Shown here: positions 33,184 through 43,386 of the stretch, piece by piece
How the letters are laid out: the number at the start of each line of letters is the position of its first letter
How positions within the stretch are numbered: the first letter of the stretch is position 1
From: an uncultured Rhizobiaceae bacterium
Lineage (GTDB): Bacteria; Pseudomonadota; Alphaproteobacteria; Rhizobiales; Rhizobiaceae
Reading direction: 5' to 3'
Assembly: GCA_958296345.1 (NCBI GenBank)
Contig: CATQIJ010000013.1
Span: 62,001-126,000, forward strand
Length of the DNA: 64,000 nucleotides
Notes under the pieces: generated by a model
Databases searched by the model: none
Told to the model about the DNA's origin: nothing
The model's input: the letters and a program-made list of their open reading frames with translations, nothing else
Translations under genes and position numbers: made by a program

Positions 33184-34395
33184 ATGGCTGATGCTTTTAT
33201 ATACGACCACGTTCGCACCCCTAGAGGGCGCGGTAAGAAAAATGGCTCACTGCATGAAGTACCTGCAGTACGCTTATCAGCAAAAACGCTGGAAGCCGTG
33301 CGTGACCGCAATGAAATAGTGGACACATCTATGATCGATGATGTCATTTTAGGTTGTGTTGACCCTGTTGGAGAAGCAGGTTCTGATATTGCGCGCGCAG
33401 CAGTTTTTGAAGCAGACTATGATAACAAAGTTCCTGGTATGCAAATCAATCGTTTCTGTGCCTCTGGACTTGATGCCATTAACATGGCTGCTTCTACAAT
33501 TAACTCTGGTGCGAATGACCTTGTAATTGCTGGTGGCGTCGAGAGCATGTCACGCGTTGGAATTGGTGCATCAGGCGGCGCTTGGCCAATGGATCCTTCT
33601 GTTGCGGTTCCAGCTTATTTCATGCCGCAAGGCGTTTCTGCTGACCTGATTGCTACTAAATACGGTTTCTCGCGTGATGATGTAGATGCCTATTCAGTTG
33701 AAAGTCAAAAGCGTTCTGCTGAAAGTTGGAAAGATGGGCGTTTTAAAAACTCTGTTGTTCCAGTTAAGGATCAAAATGGCCTTGTTATTCTTGACCATGA
33801 TGAACACATGCGACCTGAAAGTGATATGCAATCTCTTGCCTCACTTGACCCTGCTTTTGTAATGATGGGCGAAATGGGTGGTTTTGATGCCGTTGGTATT
33901 GCAGCCCACCCTGAGCTTGAATCGGTTAATCACGTTCACCATGCGGGGAATTCATCTGGTATTGTTGATGGCGCTGCAGCTGTTCTTATGGGTTCGCAAG
34001 AAGGCGGCAAGAAACTTGACATTAAGCCACGTGCAAAAATTCGTGCGTTTGCAAATATTGGTTCTGACCCAGCGCTTATGTTGACTGGCCCTGTCGATGT
34101 GACAGAGAAACTATTGGCTCGTAGCGGGATGAAGCTTTCAGATATTGATCTGTTTGAACTTAATGAGGCTTTTGCTTCTGTCGTTCTTCGCTACATGCAG
34201 CACTTTGATATTTCACATGACAAAATGAATGTTTGTGGTGGCGCGATTGCCATGGGACACCCACTGGGTGCAACAGGCGCAATGATCCTTGGTACAGTTC
34301 TGGACGAACTTGAACGCCGCGACCAAAACACGGCCCTCATCACCCTCTGCATTGGAGCAGGCATGGGCACGGCAACGATTATTGAAAGAGTTTAA
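33184..34395 (+). CDS. acetyl-CoA C-acetyltransferase (thiolase)
   Basis: [42 protein letters not shown] thiolase signatures. Confidence 0.95.
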   Translation: MADAFIYDHVRTPRGRGKKNGSLHEVPAVRLSAKTLEAVRDRNEIVDTSMIDDVILGCVDPVGEAGSDIARAAVFEADYDNKVPGMQINRFCASGLDAINMAASTINSGANDLVIAGGVESMSRVGIGASGGAWPMDPSVAVPAYFMPQGVSADLIATKYGFSRDDVDAYSVESQKRSAESWKDGRFKNSVVPVKDQNGLVILDHDEHMRPESDMQSLASLDPAFVMMGEMGGFDAVGIAAHPELESVNHVHHAGNSSGIVDGAAAVLMGSQEGGKKLDIKPRAKIRAFANIGSDPALMLTGPVDVTEKLLARSGMKLSDIDLFELNEAFASVVLRYMQHFDISHDKMNVCGGAIAMGHPLGATGAMILGTVLDELERRDQNTALITLCIGAGMGTATIIERV

Positions 34396-34396
34396 T

Positions 34397-34858
34397 ATGC
34401 CAAAGGTCGATATTGAGAACATGGAATGGTCAGGCGGAAGTGGGTATCCATCTGCTTTTGCTGAACTTACTAAAGGTAGGTTTCGTAAGAGGCTTGGGAA
34501 TGAAGTTGGTTTGGATCAATTCGACATCAACTTAACACGCCTTGAACCTGGCTCAGCTTCTGCTTTGCGCCATTGGCATGAGAACGAAGATGAATTTGTT
34601 TACATTCTTGAAGGACAAGCAACTCTTGTTGAAGATGAAGGTAGTACGGTTCTTAAGCCGGGCGATGCAGCTGGATTTAAAGCAGGCGTTGCAAATGGTC
34701 ATCACCTCGTGAACGAAAGCGATAAAGATCTTATTTATCTTGAAATTGGAACGCGCGCTGTAACAGAACGTGGCCATTACCCTGACGATGATTTAGCAGT
34801 CATCAAGGATGAAAATGGCTTTAAGTTTACGCATAAAAATGGCGACGCATATATTTAA
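34397..34858 (+). CDS. cupin domain-containing protein
   Basis: LRHWHENEDEFVYILEGQATLVEDEGSTVLKPGDAAGFKAG; ATG at 34397 follows the thiolase stop. Confidence 0.88.
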   Translation: MPKVDIENMEWSGGSGYPSAFAELTKGRFRKRLGNEVGLDQFDINLTRLEPGSASALRHWHENEDEFVYILEGQATLVEDEGSTVLKPGDAAGFKAGVANGHHLVNESDKDLIYLEIGTRAVTERGHYPDDDLAVIKDENGFKFTHKNGDAYI

Positions 34859-34885
34859 CACCTCACTCCAAGCTGGAGACTTAAT

Positions 34886-37096
34886 ATGACTTATACAAAT
34901 TTTAAAATTGAAACAGATAGCGATGGAATTGCTGTTGTTACGTGGGATATGCCTGATAAATCTATGAACGTGATTGACCTTTCAGTCATGGACGAATTAG
35001 AAAAAATTATTGATGCAATGGCTTCAGACGAGGCTATCAAAGGCGTCGTACTTGCATCCGGTAAGAAGACTTTTGGTGCTGGGGCTGATCTTTCCATGGT
35101 GCAAAATATGCTTGGGCAGTTCCATGCAGAAGAAGCCAAAGATCCGCAAACTGCTGCGCAACTTCTTTTTGACAATGCCTACCGCTTGAATTTAATTCTT
35201 CGCAAGCAGGAAATTTCTGGCAAGCCTTTCGTTGCGGCGATCAATGGACAAGCTGTTGGCGGCTGTTTTGAGATATGTCTAGCCTGCCACGCTCGCGTGA
35301 TTGCAGACGATGCAAAAGTCTCCCTACCAGAAGTTAAAATTGGCCTCTTCCCAGGTGGCGGCGGCACACAACGCGTACCGCGTTTAATCCACACACAAGA
35401 AGCGATGCAGTTTTTGTTAAAGGGCGGCAACATGCATGCCTCTAAAACGAAGGCGCAAGGTCTTACGACTGAAGTTGTTCCTGAGGCTGATTTGATCAAT
35501 AAAGCCAAAGAACTTATCAATGGCGGCCTTAAAGCTGAGCAGCCTTGGGATGTTAAAGGTTATAAATTCCCAGGCGGCAAAGTTTATACTCCTGCGGGCT
35601 TCCAATTGTTCCCACCTGCTAACGCAATTTACCGCCGTGAAACACAGGATAATTATCCAGGTGCTCGCGCCATCATGAAGTGTATTTATGAAGGCATGTT
35701 AGTTCCATTTGATACAGCGTTAAAAATTGAGAGCCGCTATTTTGCAAAGGTACTTCAAACTACCGAAGCGGCTATGATGATCCGTACGCTCTTCATGTCC
35801 ATGCAAGAATTAAATAAAGGCGCGCGTCGCCCCCAATCTATTGGCAAACTTGAAATCAACAAAATTGGCGTCATTGGTGCTGGCCTTATGGGCGCAGGCA
35901 TTGCTTATGTTTCTGCCAAAGCAGGTATCGACGTTGTTCTCATCGACCGCGATCAGGCAAGTGCTGACAAGGGCAAATCTTGGGCTGAGACTGCTGAAGA
36001 CAAAGCTATTTCTAAAAAACGTTCTACGGCTGAGAAGAAAGAAGCTATCTTATCTAAAATTATTGCGACAGATGATTACAAAAAACTGTCTGATGTAGAT
36101 ATGGTCATTGAAGCAGTATTTGAAGATTCAGATGTTAAGAAAACAGCAACTGAAATGGCCGAGGCGCATATGCCGGAAGATGCAATTTTTGCGTCTAACA
36201 CCTCTACAATTCCAATTTCTGATTTAGCTAAATTTTCTAAGCGTCCTGAACAATTTGTTGGCATTCACTTCTTCTCTCCAGTTAATATGATGTTGCTCGT
36301 TGAGACCATCAAGGGTGATAAGACGGGGGATAAAGCGATTGCTATGGCTCTTGATTATATAGCTAAGATTAAGAAAACGCCTATTGTCGTCAATGATTCA
36401 CGCGGTTTCTTCGTAAACCGTTGTGTACTTCGCTACATGTCCGAGGCCTACAATATGCTGACCGAAGGTGTTCCTGCAGCGATGATTGAAAATCTTGCAA
36501 AGCAAGCTGGGATGCCACTTGGCCCTCTTCAACTCAATGATGAAACGGCAATTGATCTCAGCCATAAAATTCTTCACCAAACCATTCGCGATATGGGCGA
36601 AGGAGCTGTTGAACAACGCCACATCGACTTGGTTGATACGATGGTTGAAAAGCACGAGCGTCTTGGCAAAAAGAACGGCAAGGGCTTTTATGATTATCCT
36701 GACAAACCTGCAAAAAAACACCTTTGGCATGGGTTGAAAGATATGTATCCGCAACAAGAAGCTGATAGCATTGACCGCCAGGAAATTAAAAACCGCTTCC
36801 ATGCAACGATTGCTGTTGAAGCAGCACGCTGCGTCGAAGAAGGTGTTGTGACGGACGTTCGTGAAGCTGATGTTGGCTCTATTCTTGGCTTTGGTTTTGC
36901 TCCTTTTACAGGCGGTGCTCTTTCTTATATTGATGGCATGGGCACAACAAAATTTGTTGAAATGCTTCAAGACCTTCACGCAAAGTATGGCGACCAGTTC
37001 AAGCCAAATGCACTTCTTCTCAAAATGGCAAAAACTGACGAGAAGTTTTATCAACGTTTTAACCCATCGACCAATCCAAATAAAAAGGCTGCGTAA
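34886..37096 (+). CDS. 3-hydroxyacyl-CoA dehydrogenase / enoyl-CoA hydratase bifunctional protein (FadB/FadJ type)
   Basis: 736 aa; crotonase region (INGQAVGGCFEICLACHAR, LPEVKIGLFPGGGGTQRVPR) plus GVIGAGLMGAGIAYV NAD-binding. Confidence 0.95.
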   Translation: MTYTNFKIETDSDGIAVVTWDMPDKSMNVIDLSVMDELEKIIDAMASDEAIKGVVLASGKKTFGAGADLSMVQNMLGQFHAEEAKDPQTAAQLLFDNAYRLNLILRKQEISGKPFVAAINGQAVGGCFEICLACHARVIADDAKVSLPEVKIGLFPGGGGTQRVPRLIHTQEAMQFLLKGGNMHASKTKAQGLTTEVVPEADLINKAKELINGGLKAEQPWDVKGYKFPGGKVYTPAGFQLFPPANAIYRRETQDNYPGARAIMKCIYEGMLVPFDTALKIESRYFAKVLQTTEAAMMIRTLFMSMQELNKGARRPQSIGKLEINKIGVIGAGLMGAGIAYVSAKAGIDVVLIDRDQASADKGKSWAETAEDKAISKKRSTAEKKEAILSKIIATDDYKKLSDVDMVIEAVFEDSDVKKTATEMAEAHMPEDAIFASNTSTIPISDLAKFSKRPEQFVGIHFFSPVNMMLLVETIKGDKTGDKAIAMALDYIAKIKKTPIVVNDSRGFFVNRCVLRYMSEAYNMLTEGVPAAMIENLAKQAGMPLGPLQLNDETAIDLSHKILHQTIRDMGEGAVEQRHIDLVDTMVEKHERLGKKNGKGFYDYPDKPAKKHLWHGLKDMYPQQEADSIDRQEIKNRFHATIAVEAARCVEEGVVTDVREADVGSILGFGFAPFTGGALSYIDGMGTTKFVEMLQDLHAKYGDQFKPNALLLKMAKTDEKFYQRFNPSTNPNKKAA

Positions 37097-37104
37097 CAAA
37101 AACT

Positions 37105-37638
37105 ATGTATCCTTTCGCCCGTATGGCGGCAGTTTTGTGGAAAGCGCGGCAGGCACCTGTCGCGCAATTCACTGATGCCACAACTTGTACCTTCCGCGCT
37201 CATCCTTGGGACATGGATATGTTCATGGAAATGAACAACGGGCGTCACCTGACGCTTTATGATCTTGGCCGTTTTGATTTTTCTGTAAAATGCGGTTTCT
37301 GGCGCACGATTAAGAAACAAAAATGGGGACTGGTTGTGGCCGGCTCTTCTGTGCGTTTTCGCAAACGTATTTTCATGTTCCAAAAAGTGACTATGCGCAC
37401 TCAACTCATCGGCATGGATCACCGCTGGTTCTATTTCCAACAGTCCATGGAAGTTAAAGGCGAGCCATGCTCCTCCGCTATTTTTAGAACTGGTGTGACT
37501 GAAAAAGGGCGGACTGTCATGACAGAACGCGTTGCACAGGCAATGGGAGAAGCAGATTTTTCACTTCCCCCTCCTGAGTGGGTGAAAAGCTGGATTGACG
37601 CCGACAATACAAGACCCTGGCCGCCAGAGTTTTTATAA
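37105..37638 (+). CDS. acyl-CoA thioesterase (hotdog, thioesterase-like superfamily)
   Basis: AHPWDMDMFMEMNNGRHLTLYDLGRFDF hotdog pattern, last gene of beta-oxidation cluster. Confidence 0.82.
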   Translation: MYPFARMAAVLWKARQAPVAQFTDATTCTFRAHPWDMDMFMEMNNGRHLTLYDLGRFDFSVKCGFWRTIKKQKWGLVVAGSSVRFRKRIFMFQKVTMRTQLIGMDHRWFYFQQSMEVKGEPCSSAIFRTGVTEKGRTVMTERVAQAMGEADFSLPPPEWVKSWIDADNTRPWPPEFL

Positions 37639-37674
37639 ATTTGCTTCTGATTCTCCTTAAGTAAATTACTTTGA

Positions 37675-38105
37675 GTGAAACCCCACAAGGAGGAGGCAAG
37701 CACACTTGCGCACCCACTCGCCCATTGCTGAGCGGCGTTACATAATATATTGGCGAACAACGCAAAAAGCGTTGCTTCGCAGGCATTTCCTCCGTGACAG
37801 CACAAGGCTTTGGCGACTAACCAAAACGCCAGTGCGTGAACGGACGTCGGCGCGGATGCGTCGACGGAAAAGAAATAAAGCTCTCTCAACGGCGCTGCGC
37901 TTGTTTGTCGAGCAGCGACGTCGCTTCGCTTGTCTTGCACAACTGTGAGGGCTAAATAACCATTCAAAAAACCCTATGTGCTGGGCGTACAGCCCTCACG
38001 CGGAGATTTGATGTCAGTATCGGACTACTCAGGCACACCGTTCCGACAAAGCCTCTTAGATGATTTCGCATCCGTAAGCGACCCAAGTCCCGCCACCCTT
38101 TGATA
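37675..38105. other. GC-rich, hairpin-rich non-coding island (candidate structured RNA or dispersed intergenic repeat)
   Basis: Visibly higher GC than flanks, no credible CDS, multiple palindromes: CAACGC-AAAAA-GCGTTG (37758-37774), AGCGACGTCGCT, GTGAGGGCT (37945-37953)/AGCCCTCAC (37991-37999). Confidence 0.4.
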
Positions 38106-38347
38106 TATAATAAATATCAATCCAAGTGATAGATATGGCTACCGCCGCTCCGCATTCAGCAAGACATAAAACACTGGCGTACGTTCCATGGTTGTGCATC
38201 TTGCTGATGAAAATGATTATGCAAGAGGGTTTTGGGGCGGGGATAAGTTTTTTGAAATAAATTATTTTCTCAACCGCAACTATTGGCTGTCATTAACGGA
38301 CATTTGGTATTTTGTTGTTAAATTTAATCCCATCATTGGAGAGAGAC

Positions 38348-38733
38348 ATGCATTCACCAAAAAATCTTCCTATTCTCATCTTTGCTTTCACATTAAGTAC
38401 AACGTTATTACAAACACATGTTGCTAATTCAGATGATAAAAATCGATATGCAGCGCTTGCTATCTCGGAAACAAATCGTGCTTATGGTTTTCTTTCAATA
38501 AATCCAGTGAAAGAAAAGCAGAGGTAGCTGCTTTGTTGCAATGTAGAAAAAATGCACCTGACTGCACTATCAAAGTATTGACAACGCAATGCCTTGCATT
38601 TGCAAGTGCCAAGGGCGGAGGATGGGGCTATGCTTTTAGTCGCAAACGCTCAATAGCTCAAGCTCGAGCCATGAATGAGTGTCAAAAGAATTCCAAAAAC
38701 TGTAAAGTCGAAGTTTCAGTCTGTAATCGGTGA
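38348..38733 (+). CDS. DUF4189 domain-containing secreted protein, frame-disrupted as given
   Basis: Signal peptide then RYAALAISETNRAYGF|SFNKSSERKAEVAALLQCRKNAPDCTIKVLTTQCLAFASAKGGGWGYAF...ECQKNSKNCKVEVSVCNR; T4 at 38488-38491 needs one more T. Confidence 0.72.
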
Positions 38734-38875
38734 ACTAATAAAAGATAAGTTCAGCTCAGTTGCTAGCATAGAAGCTAATTTGTTGATAGTTACTGTTATT
38801 ACGCACTCTGCAATTGGCTGTAGTGTTCAGCGTTCCTTAAATGACTCAATTGCAGTATCATGACTGGATAGATTA

Positions 38876-40042
38876 GTGGTATATGAAATCGATAGTTTTC
38901 TTGCGTTCACGATTGGTATTATCGTTTATTTCGCAGGTATGCATGTTAACCGCAGTATAGGCTTCTTGCGTGAGTACAATATTCCCGAAGCGGTTACTGG
39001 TGGCATCTTAGCATCACTTTTTGCTCTCGCAATATTCTTGGCCACAGGCGCAGAGCTTGAATATGATCTTGCAGTCAGGGACATTCTGCTTGTCTATTTC
39101 TTTACAGCAATTGGTATCAACGCGAAGATTTCAGACTTGATTTTAGGTGGAAAACCGCTCGTCATCCTGCTTTTGCTTACTCTTGGGTATATTGTCTTCC
39201 AAGATATTATTGGCATCTCAGTTGCAATGCTAATAGATCAACCAAAAGCTATTGGCATCTTGACGGGCTCTGCCTCCCTGATTGGGGGACATGGAACGTC
39301 AATTGCATGGGCTCCAGAGATTGCGGCAAACCATGGTGTGCCTAATGCATTGGAGATTGGGGTCGCCTCTGCAACGTTAGGGTTGGTTATAGCGAGTCTC
39401 TTAGGTGGCCCCATAGCGAAATATCTACTTTCTCGACATAAGTTGTCTGGCTCATTTGAAGACGCTGCCATTGTCGGAATTGCTCATAAGAATGAAGATA
39501 CAGAACAGATAAATCATGTGAGCCTAATGGCAGTATTTCTGTCATTGCACTTGGCAATCATATTAGGCTTCATTTTAAATAACATCATAACACAAACAGG
39601 TTTGAAACTTCCTTTGTTTGTATCCTGTTTGCTAGTGGCAATTGTTTTGTCCAATAGCCTGCCTATTTTAACTCCAAAGTTAAACTGGCCAGCGAGAACC
39701 AAAGCACTTGCTCTGGTCTCAGATTTCTCACTCAGCCTGTTTATCGCAATGTCCCTAATGGGTATGCAACTCTGGGCAATTGCAGATCTGGCTGGCCCTT
39801 TATTGATCTTGCTTGTCTTACAGTCACTGGCAGCTGTATTCTTTATCATCTTTGTTTTGTTCAGGCTTATGGGAAATGATTACCTAGCAGCTGTTTTGAG
39901 TGCTGGTTTTGCACTAGGAGCAACACCTACCGCGATAGCTAATATGACGGCAGTAACCAAATCTCATGGGCCAGCACCAACAGCGTTCATCATTTTACCA
40001 CTAGTTGGAGCGTTCTTTGTAGACATAACTAAGCATTTGTGA
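38876..40042 (+). CDS. sodium/glutamate symporter (GltS-like)
   Basis: MHVNRSIGFLREYNIPEAVTGGILASL and LIGGHGTSIAWAPEI motifs, about 10 TM. Confidence 0.88.
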   Translation: MVYEIDSFLAFTIGIIVYFAGMHVNRSIGFLREYNIPEAVTGGILASLFALAIFLATGAELEYDLAVRDILLVYFFTAIGINAKISDLILGGKPLVILLLLTLGYIVFQDIIGISVAMLIDQPKAIGILTGSASLIGGHGTSIAWAPEIAANHGVPNALEIGVASATLGLVIASLLGGPIAKYLLSRHKLSGSFEDAAIVGIAHKNEDTEQINHVSLMAVFLSLHLAIILGFILNNIITQTGLKLPLFVSCLLVAIVLSNSLPILTPKLNWPARTKALALVSDFSLSLFIAMSLMGMQLWAIADLAGPLLILLVLQSLAAVFFIIFVLFRLMGNDYLAAVLSAGFALGATPTAIANMTAVTKSHGPAPTAFIILPLVGAFFVDITKHL

Positions 40043-40167
40043 TTCAATTTTTCTTAGCGCTATAAACCTACCAAAAAATGCTCAGCTGGCACCGAAAAGT
40101 CCAAACTGAATATCGGGTGTGGGTCAGCACCCGTCATACAAACAATCACCAACACACCTCGACCCAC

Positions 40168-41220
40168 TCAAGCAGGATTAGGCCTGTGATATCCTGGTGT
40201 GGACATCATGATTTCTAACTCGGCTTCATTCATCTCTGCTTCGATTTCACCAAACATTGGTGTAGATAAGTAACGCTCTCCTGTGTCGGGTAGCATGACT
40301 AAAACCGTGGAGCCTTTCGGCGCTTGTTTACAGATTTCAAGGGCGGTTGCGAAAGTTGCTCCGCTAGATATACCGCAAAAGATGCCTTCTTGTGTGGCTA
40401 GATCTCTTGCGCACTTCATCGCGTCTGCGCCTGAGACTTGTCTTACTTCATGGATGAAGTCCATGGCTTGTGCGTCAGCTGTAATTTTTGGAATAAAGTC
40501 TGGGCCCCACCCTTGGATTGGGTGAGGACTAAACGATGGGTGACTGGTTGCAGCTGAACCATCATTATTACGATCTTGTACAACACCGCTTGATAGCATG
40601 GCGGCATCTGCTGGTTCGCTGACGATGACTTTTGTTTCTGGGCGTTGTTTTGCTAATACGCGACCAACACCGTTTAGTGTGCCGCCTGTTCCAAAACCTG
40701 TGACCCAGTAATCAAGCGCATCACCATCGAAATCTTTTAAAATTTCCTGTGCGGTTGTGCGCTCGTGCATATCTGGGTTTGCATCTGTCTCAAACTGACG
40801 AGTTAAAAACCAGCCATTTTCTTCAGCTAATTCTATCGCTTTTTTCACCATGCCTGTGCCTTTTTCTTTGGCAGGGGTAAGCACGACTTTTGCACCGAGA
40901 AAACGCATCAACTTTCGACGCTCAACAGAGAAGCTTTCTGCCATGCAAATCACAAGAGGATAGCCTTTTTGCGCGCAAACCATAGCAAGACCAATTCCAG
41001 TATTACCACTGGTTGCTTCTACGACTGTTTGACCTGGCTTTAATTCACCTGATTTTTCTGCAGTCTCAATTGCACTTAATGCCAAGCGATCTTTTACTGA
41101 ACCAAGTGGATTAAACGCCTCGATTTTTACAAAGAGATTAATACCTTCAGGTGCTAGTTTGTTGATGCGTACGACAGGAGTATTGCCAACGGTTTCTAAA
41201 ATGTTTTGGTACTTGGACAT
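40168..41220 (-). CDS. cysK: cysteine synthase A
   Basis: VKDRLALSAIETAEKSG (PLP Lys), EATSGNTGIGLA, GTGGTLNGVGRVL. Confidence 0.95.
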   Translation of the reverse strand: MSKYQNILETVGNTPVVRINKLAPEGINLFVKIEAFNPLGSVKDRLALSAIETAEKSGELKPGQTVVEATSGNTGIGLAMVCAQKGYPLVICMAESFSVERRKLMRFLGAKVVLTPAKEKGTGMVKKAIELAEENGWFLTRQFETDANPDMHERTTAQEILKDFDGDALDYWVTGFGTGGTLNGVGRVLAKQRPETKVIVSEPADAAMLSSGVVQDRNNDGSAATSHPSFSPHPIQGWGPDFIPKITADAQAMDFIHEVRQVSGADAMKCARDLATQEGIFCGISSGATFATALEICKQAPKGSTVLVMLPDTGERYLSTPMFGEIEAEMNEAELEIMMSTPGYHRPNPA

Positions 41221-41262
41221 GGGTTTATCCTTTAAAAATATCTGTTCTGAAAAATGATTATA

Positions 41263-43335
41263 TCACGCTACGTTTTTTAATCCACGGCCTTCTAGTAAGG
41301 CATCAATTTCGGGCATCTTCCCACGGAACTCAACATAGAGCTCTGCTGGATCACGACTTCCACCTGCGGAATAGATATTTGTTAGAAGACGCTCAGCGGT
41401 TTCTCTATCAAAGGCATCGCCTGTTTCTTTAAAGGCTTCAAAAGCATCTGCGTCCATCACCTCCGACCACATATAAGAATAGTAACCAGCAGAATACCCA
41501 TCACCCGAGAACACATGTGCAAAGTGTGGAGTACGGTGGCGCATATTGATTTCTTCCGGCATTCCAATTTTTTCCAGGATGTCTTTTTCAACTTGTCCAA
41601 TATCCTGTGCATCTTTTGCAGGCATAGTATGAAGCTCTAAATCAACCAACGCTGATGATGCATACTCAACGGTCGCGAAGCCTTGATTAAAAGCACTTGC
41701 TGCTTTTAACTTTTCAATGAGTTCATCTGGCATCACTTCGCCTGTTTTGTAATGAACTGCATATTTTGAGAGTATTTCTTTTTCTTCCAACCAATGCTCG
41801 TAAAGCTGGCTTGGTAATTCAACAAAGTCGCGCGCCACTGATGTTCCTGATATGCTTGGGTAGGTGACGTTTGACAACATGCCATGAAGAGCGTGACCAA
41901 ACTCATGAAAGAGTGTGTGGGCATCATCGAAGGTTAGTAAGCTTGCCTCACCTTGAGGTGCTTTTGCAAAGTTCATAACGTTTACAATGATAGGTGTGAT
42001 TTCGCCTTTGAGTTTTTCTTGAGAACGAAACCCGCTCATCCAAGCGCCGGAGCGTTTTGAGGTGCGAGCAAAATAATCGCCAATAAATATTGCTACATGA
42101 TCGCCTTCGCTGTTTTTAACTTCAAAGGTACGAACATCCTCATGGTACGTTGGAATGTCATATCGCTCTTCGAAGGTTAAGCCAAACAGTCGATTGGCTG
42201 TGTCAAATGCAGCTTCAATAATTTTATCCAATTGCAGATAGGGTTTAATTTCAGATTCATCTAAGTCATGCTCCGTACTTCGAACTTTTTCTGAATAATA
42301 TCGCCAATCCCATGGGGATATTTTAAAGTTATCGCCTTGCGAGTTTGCAAGCTCTTGCAGCTTTTTAGCCTCCATGCCTGCACGCTTTTTTGCTGGTTTC
42401 CATACTTTCATTAACAGATCTCGCACGGCATCTGGTGTCTTTGCCATTTGATCGTCTAACTTGAAATCCGCAAAGGTTTTAAAACCTAGCAGATTAGCGC
42501 GCTCTTCTCGAAGTTTTAGAGTTTTGGCGATGATTTCGCGATTATCTGTATCTCCCTCATTTTCACCTCTTGCAATCCATGCATTATAGGCTCTTTCACG
42601 CAAATCACGACGTGATGAAAATTGTAAGAAAGGCTCAATCAAAGAACGAGAAAGCGTGATGACATATTTACCTTCGTGCCCACGTTCTTTTGCAGCAGCT
42701 GCTGCGGCTGAAATTAGAAAATCTGGCAGGCCTGCAAGATCATCGCCTTTTTCCAATACTAACTCATAGGCGCTTTCATCTGCCAATATGTTTTGCGAAA
42801 ACTGCGTACCAAGCGTTGCAAGTTCACTTGATACTTCCGCCATACGCTCACGTTGTCCTCCTTCAAGCTTTGCACCTGAGCGAACAAAGTTCGAGTGATA
42901 ACGCTCAAGCACTCGCTTTGCTTCAGCATTTAAATCAAGTTCATCACGGCTAAGATAAAGCACTTCAACGCGCGCAAATAGTTTTGCATTTAACATAATC
43001 TTGGAATGATGCGCTGAGAGCATTGGCGCTAATTCACGTTGGATAGTTTGCATCTCATCATTGGTATGTGAGCCAGACAGATTGAAGAAAACACCAGACA
43101 CTTTTGATAAAACTTCACCAGCACTTTCCATTGCTGCTATGGTATTGACGAAAGTTGGTTCAATAGAGTTATTAGCTATCCGCTTAATTTCGTCATCGCT
43201 TTCATCTAAGGCAACTTTAAACGCCTCTCGATAATGCTCATTGGTAATTAGATCAAATGGCGGCACTTCGAAGGGCGTATTCCATTCAGCTAGTAGTGGA
43301 TTTTGCTTGGTCATATAACTCTCATTCTTTGTCAA
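41263..43335 (-). CDS. M3 family metallopeptidase (oligopeptidase A / Dcp-like)
   Basis: LFHEFGHALHGML zinc motif in a 690 aa ORF. Confidence 0.94.
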   Translation of the reverse strand: MTKNESYMTKQNPLLAEWNTPFEVPPFDLITNEHYREAFKVALDESDDEIKRIANNSIEPTFVNTIAAMESAGEVLSKVSGVFFNLSGSHTNDEMQTIQRELAPMLSAHHSKIMLNAKLFARVEVLYLSRDELDLNAEAKRVLERYHSNFVRSGAKLEGGQRERMAEVSSELATLGTQFSQNILADESAYELVLEKGDDLAGLPDFLISAAAAAAKERGHEGKYVITLSRSLIEPFLQFSSRRDLRERAYNAWIARGENEGDTDNREIIAKTLKLREERANLLGFKTFADFKLDDQMAKTPDAVRDLLMKVWKPAKKRAGMEAKKLQELANSQGDNFKISPWDWRYYSEKVRSTEHDLDESEIKPYLQLDKIIEAAFDTANRLFGLTFEERYDIPTYHEDVRTFEVKNSEGDHVAIFIGDYFARTSKRSGAWMSGFRSQEKLKGEITPIIVNVMNFAKAPQGEASLLTFDDAHTLFHEFGHALHGMLSNVTYPSISGTSVARDFVELPSQLYEHWLEEKEILSKYAVHYKTGEVMPDELIEKLKAASAFNQGFATVEYASSALVDLELHTMPAKDAQDIGQVEKDILEKIGMPEEINMRHRTPHFAHVFSGDGYSAGYYSYMWSEVMDADAFEAFKETGDAFDRETAERLLTNIYSAGGSRDPAELYVEFRGKMPEIDALLEGRGLKNVA

Positions 43336-43386
43336 ATCTTCTCATCATATGTGGTACTTTAAATAGAAATAAAAAGAGGGAAATTT

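Noticed and set aside
35179-37099. Several antisense ORFs opposite fadB (e.g. 35179..35520, 36398..37099)
   Set aside because: Shadow ORFs opposite a strongly coding gene; no domains or RBS support.
37431-37967. 178 aa minus-strand ORF overlapping the thioesterase 3' end and the GC-rich island
   Set aside because: No recognisable domain, overlaps a convincing gene antisense, and its composition reflects the GC-rich non-coding element; treated as spurious.
37675-38105. tmRNA (two-piece alphaproteobacterial), RNase P RNA or SRP RNA identity for the GC-rich island
   Set aside because: No ANDN-type tag codons, no GAGGAAAGTCCGGGCT core, no GGAAGGAAGCAG SRP loop seen on either strand; left as unassigned.
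40114-40133. CGGGTG-TGGGTCAG-CACCCG hairpin between gltS and cysK
   Set aside because: Short stem with no T run on either strand; insufficient to call a terminator.
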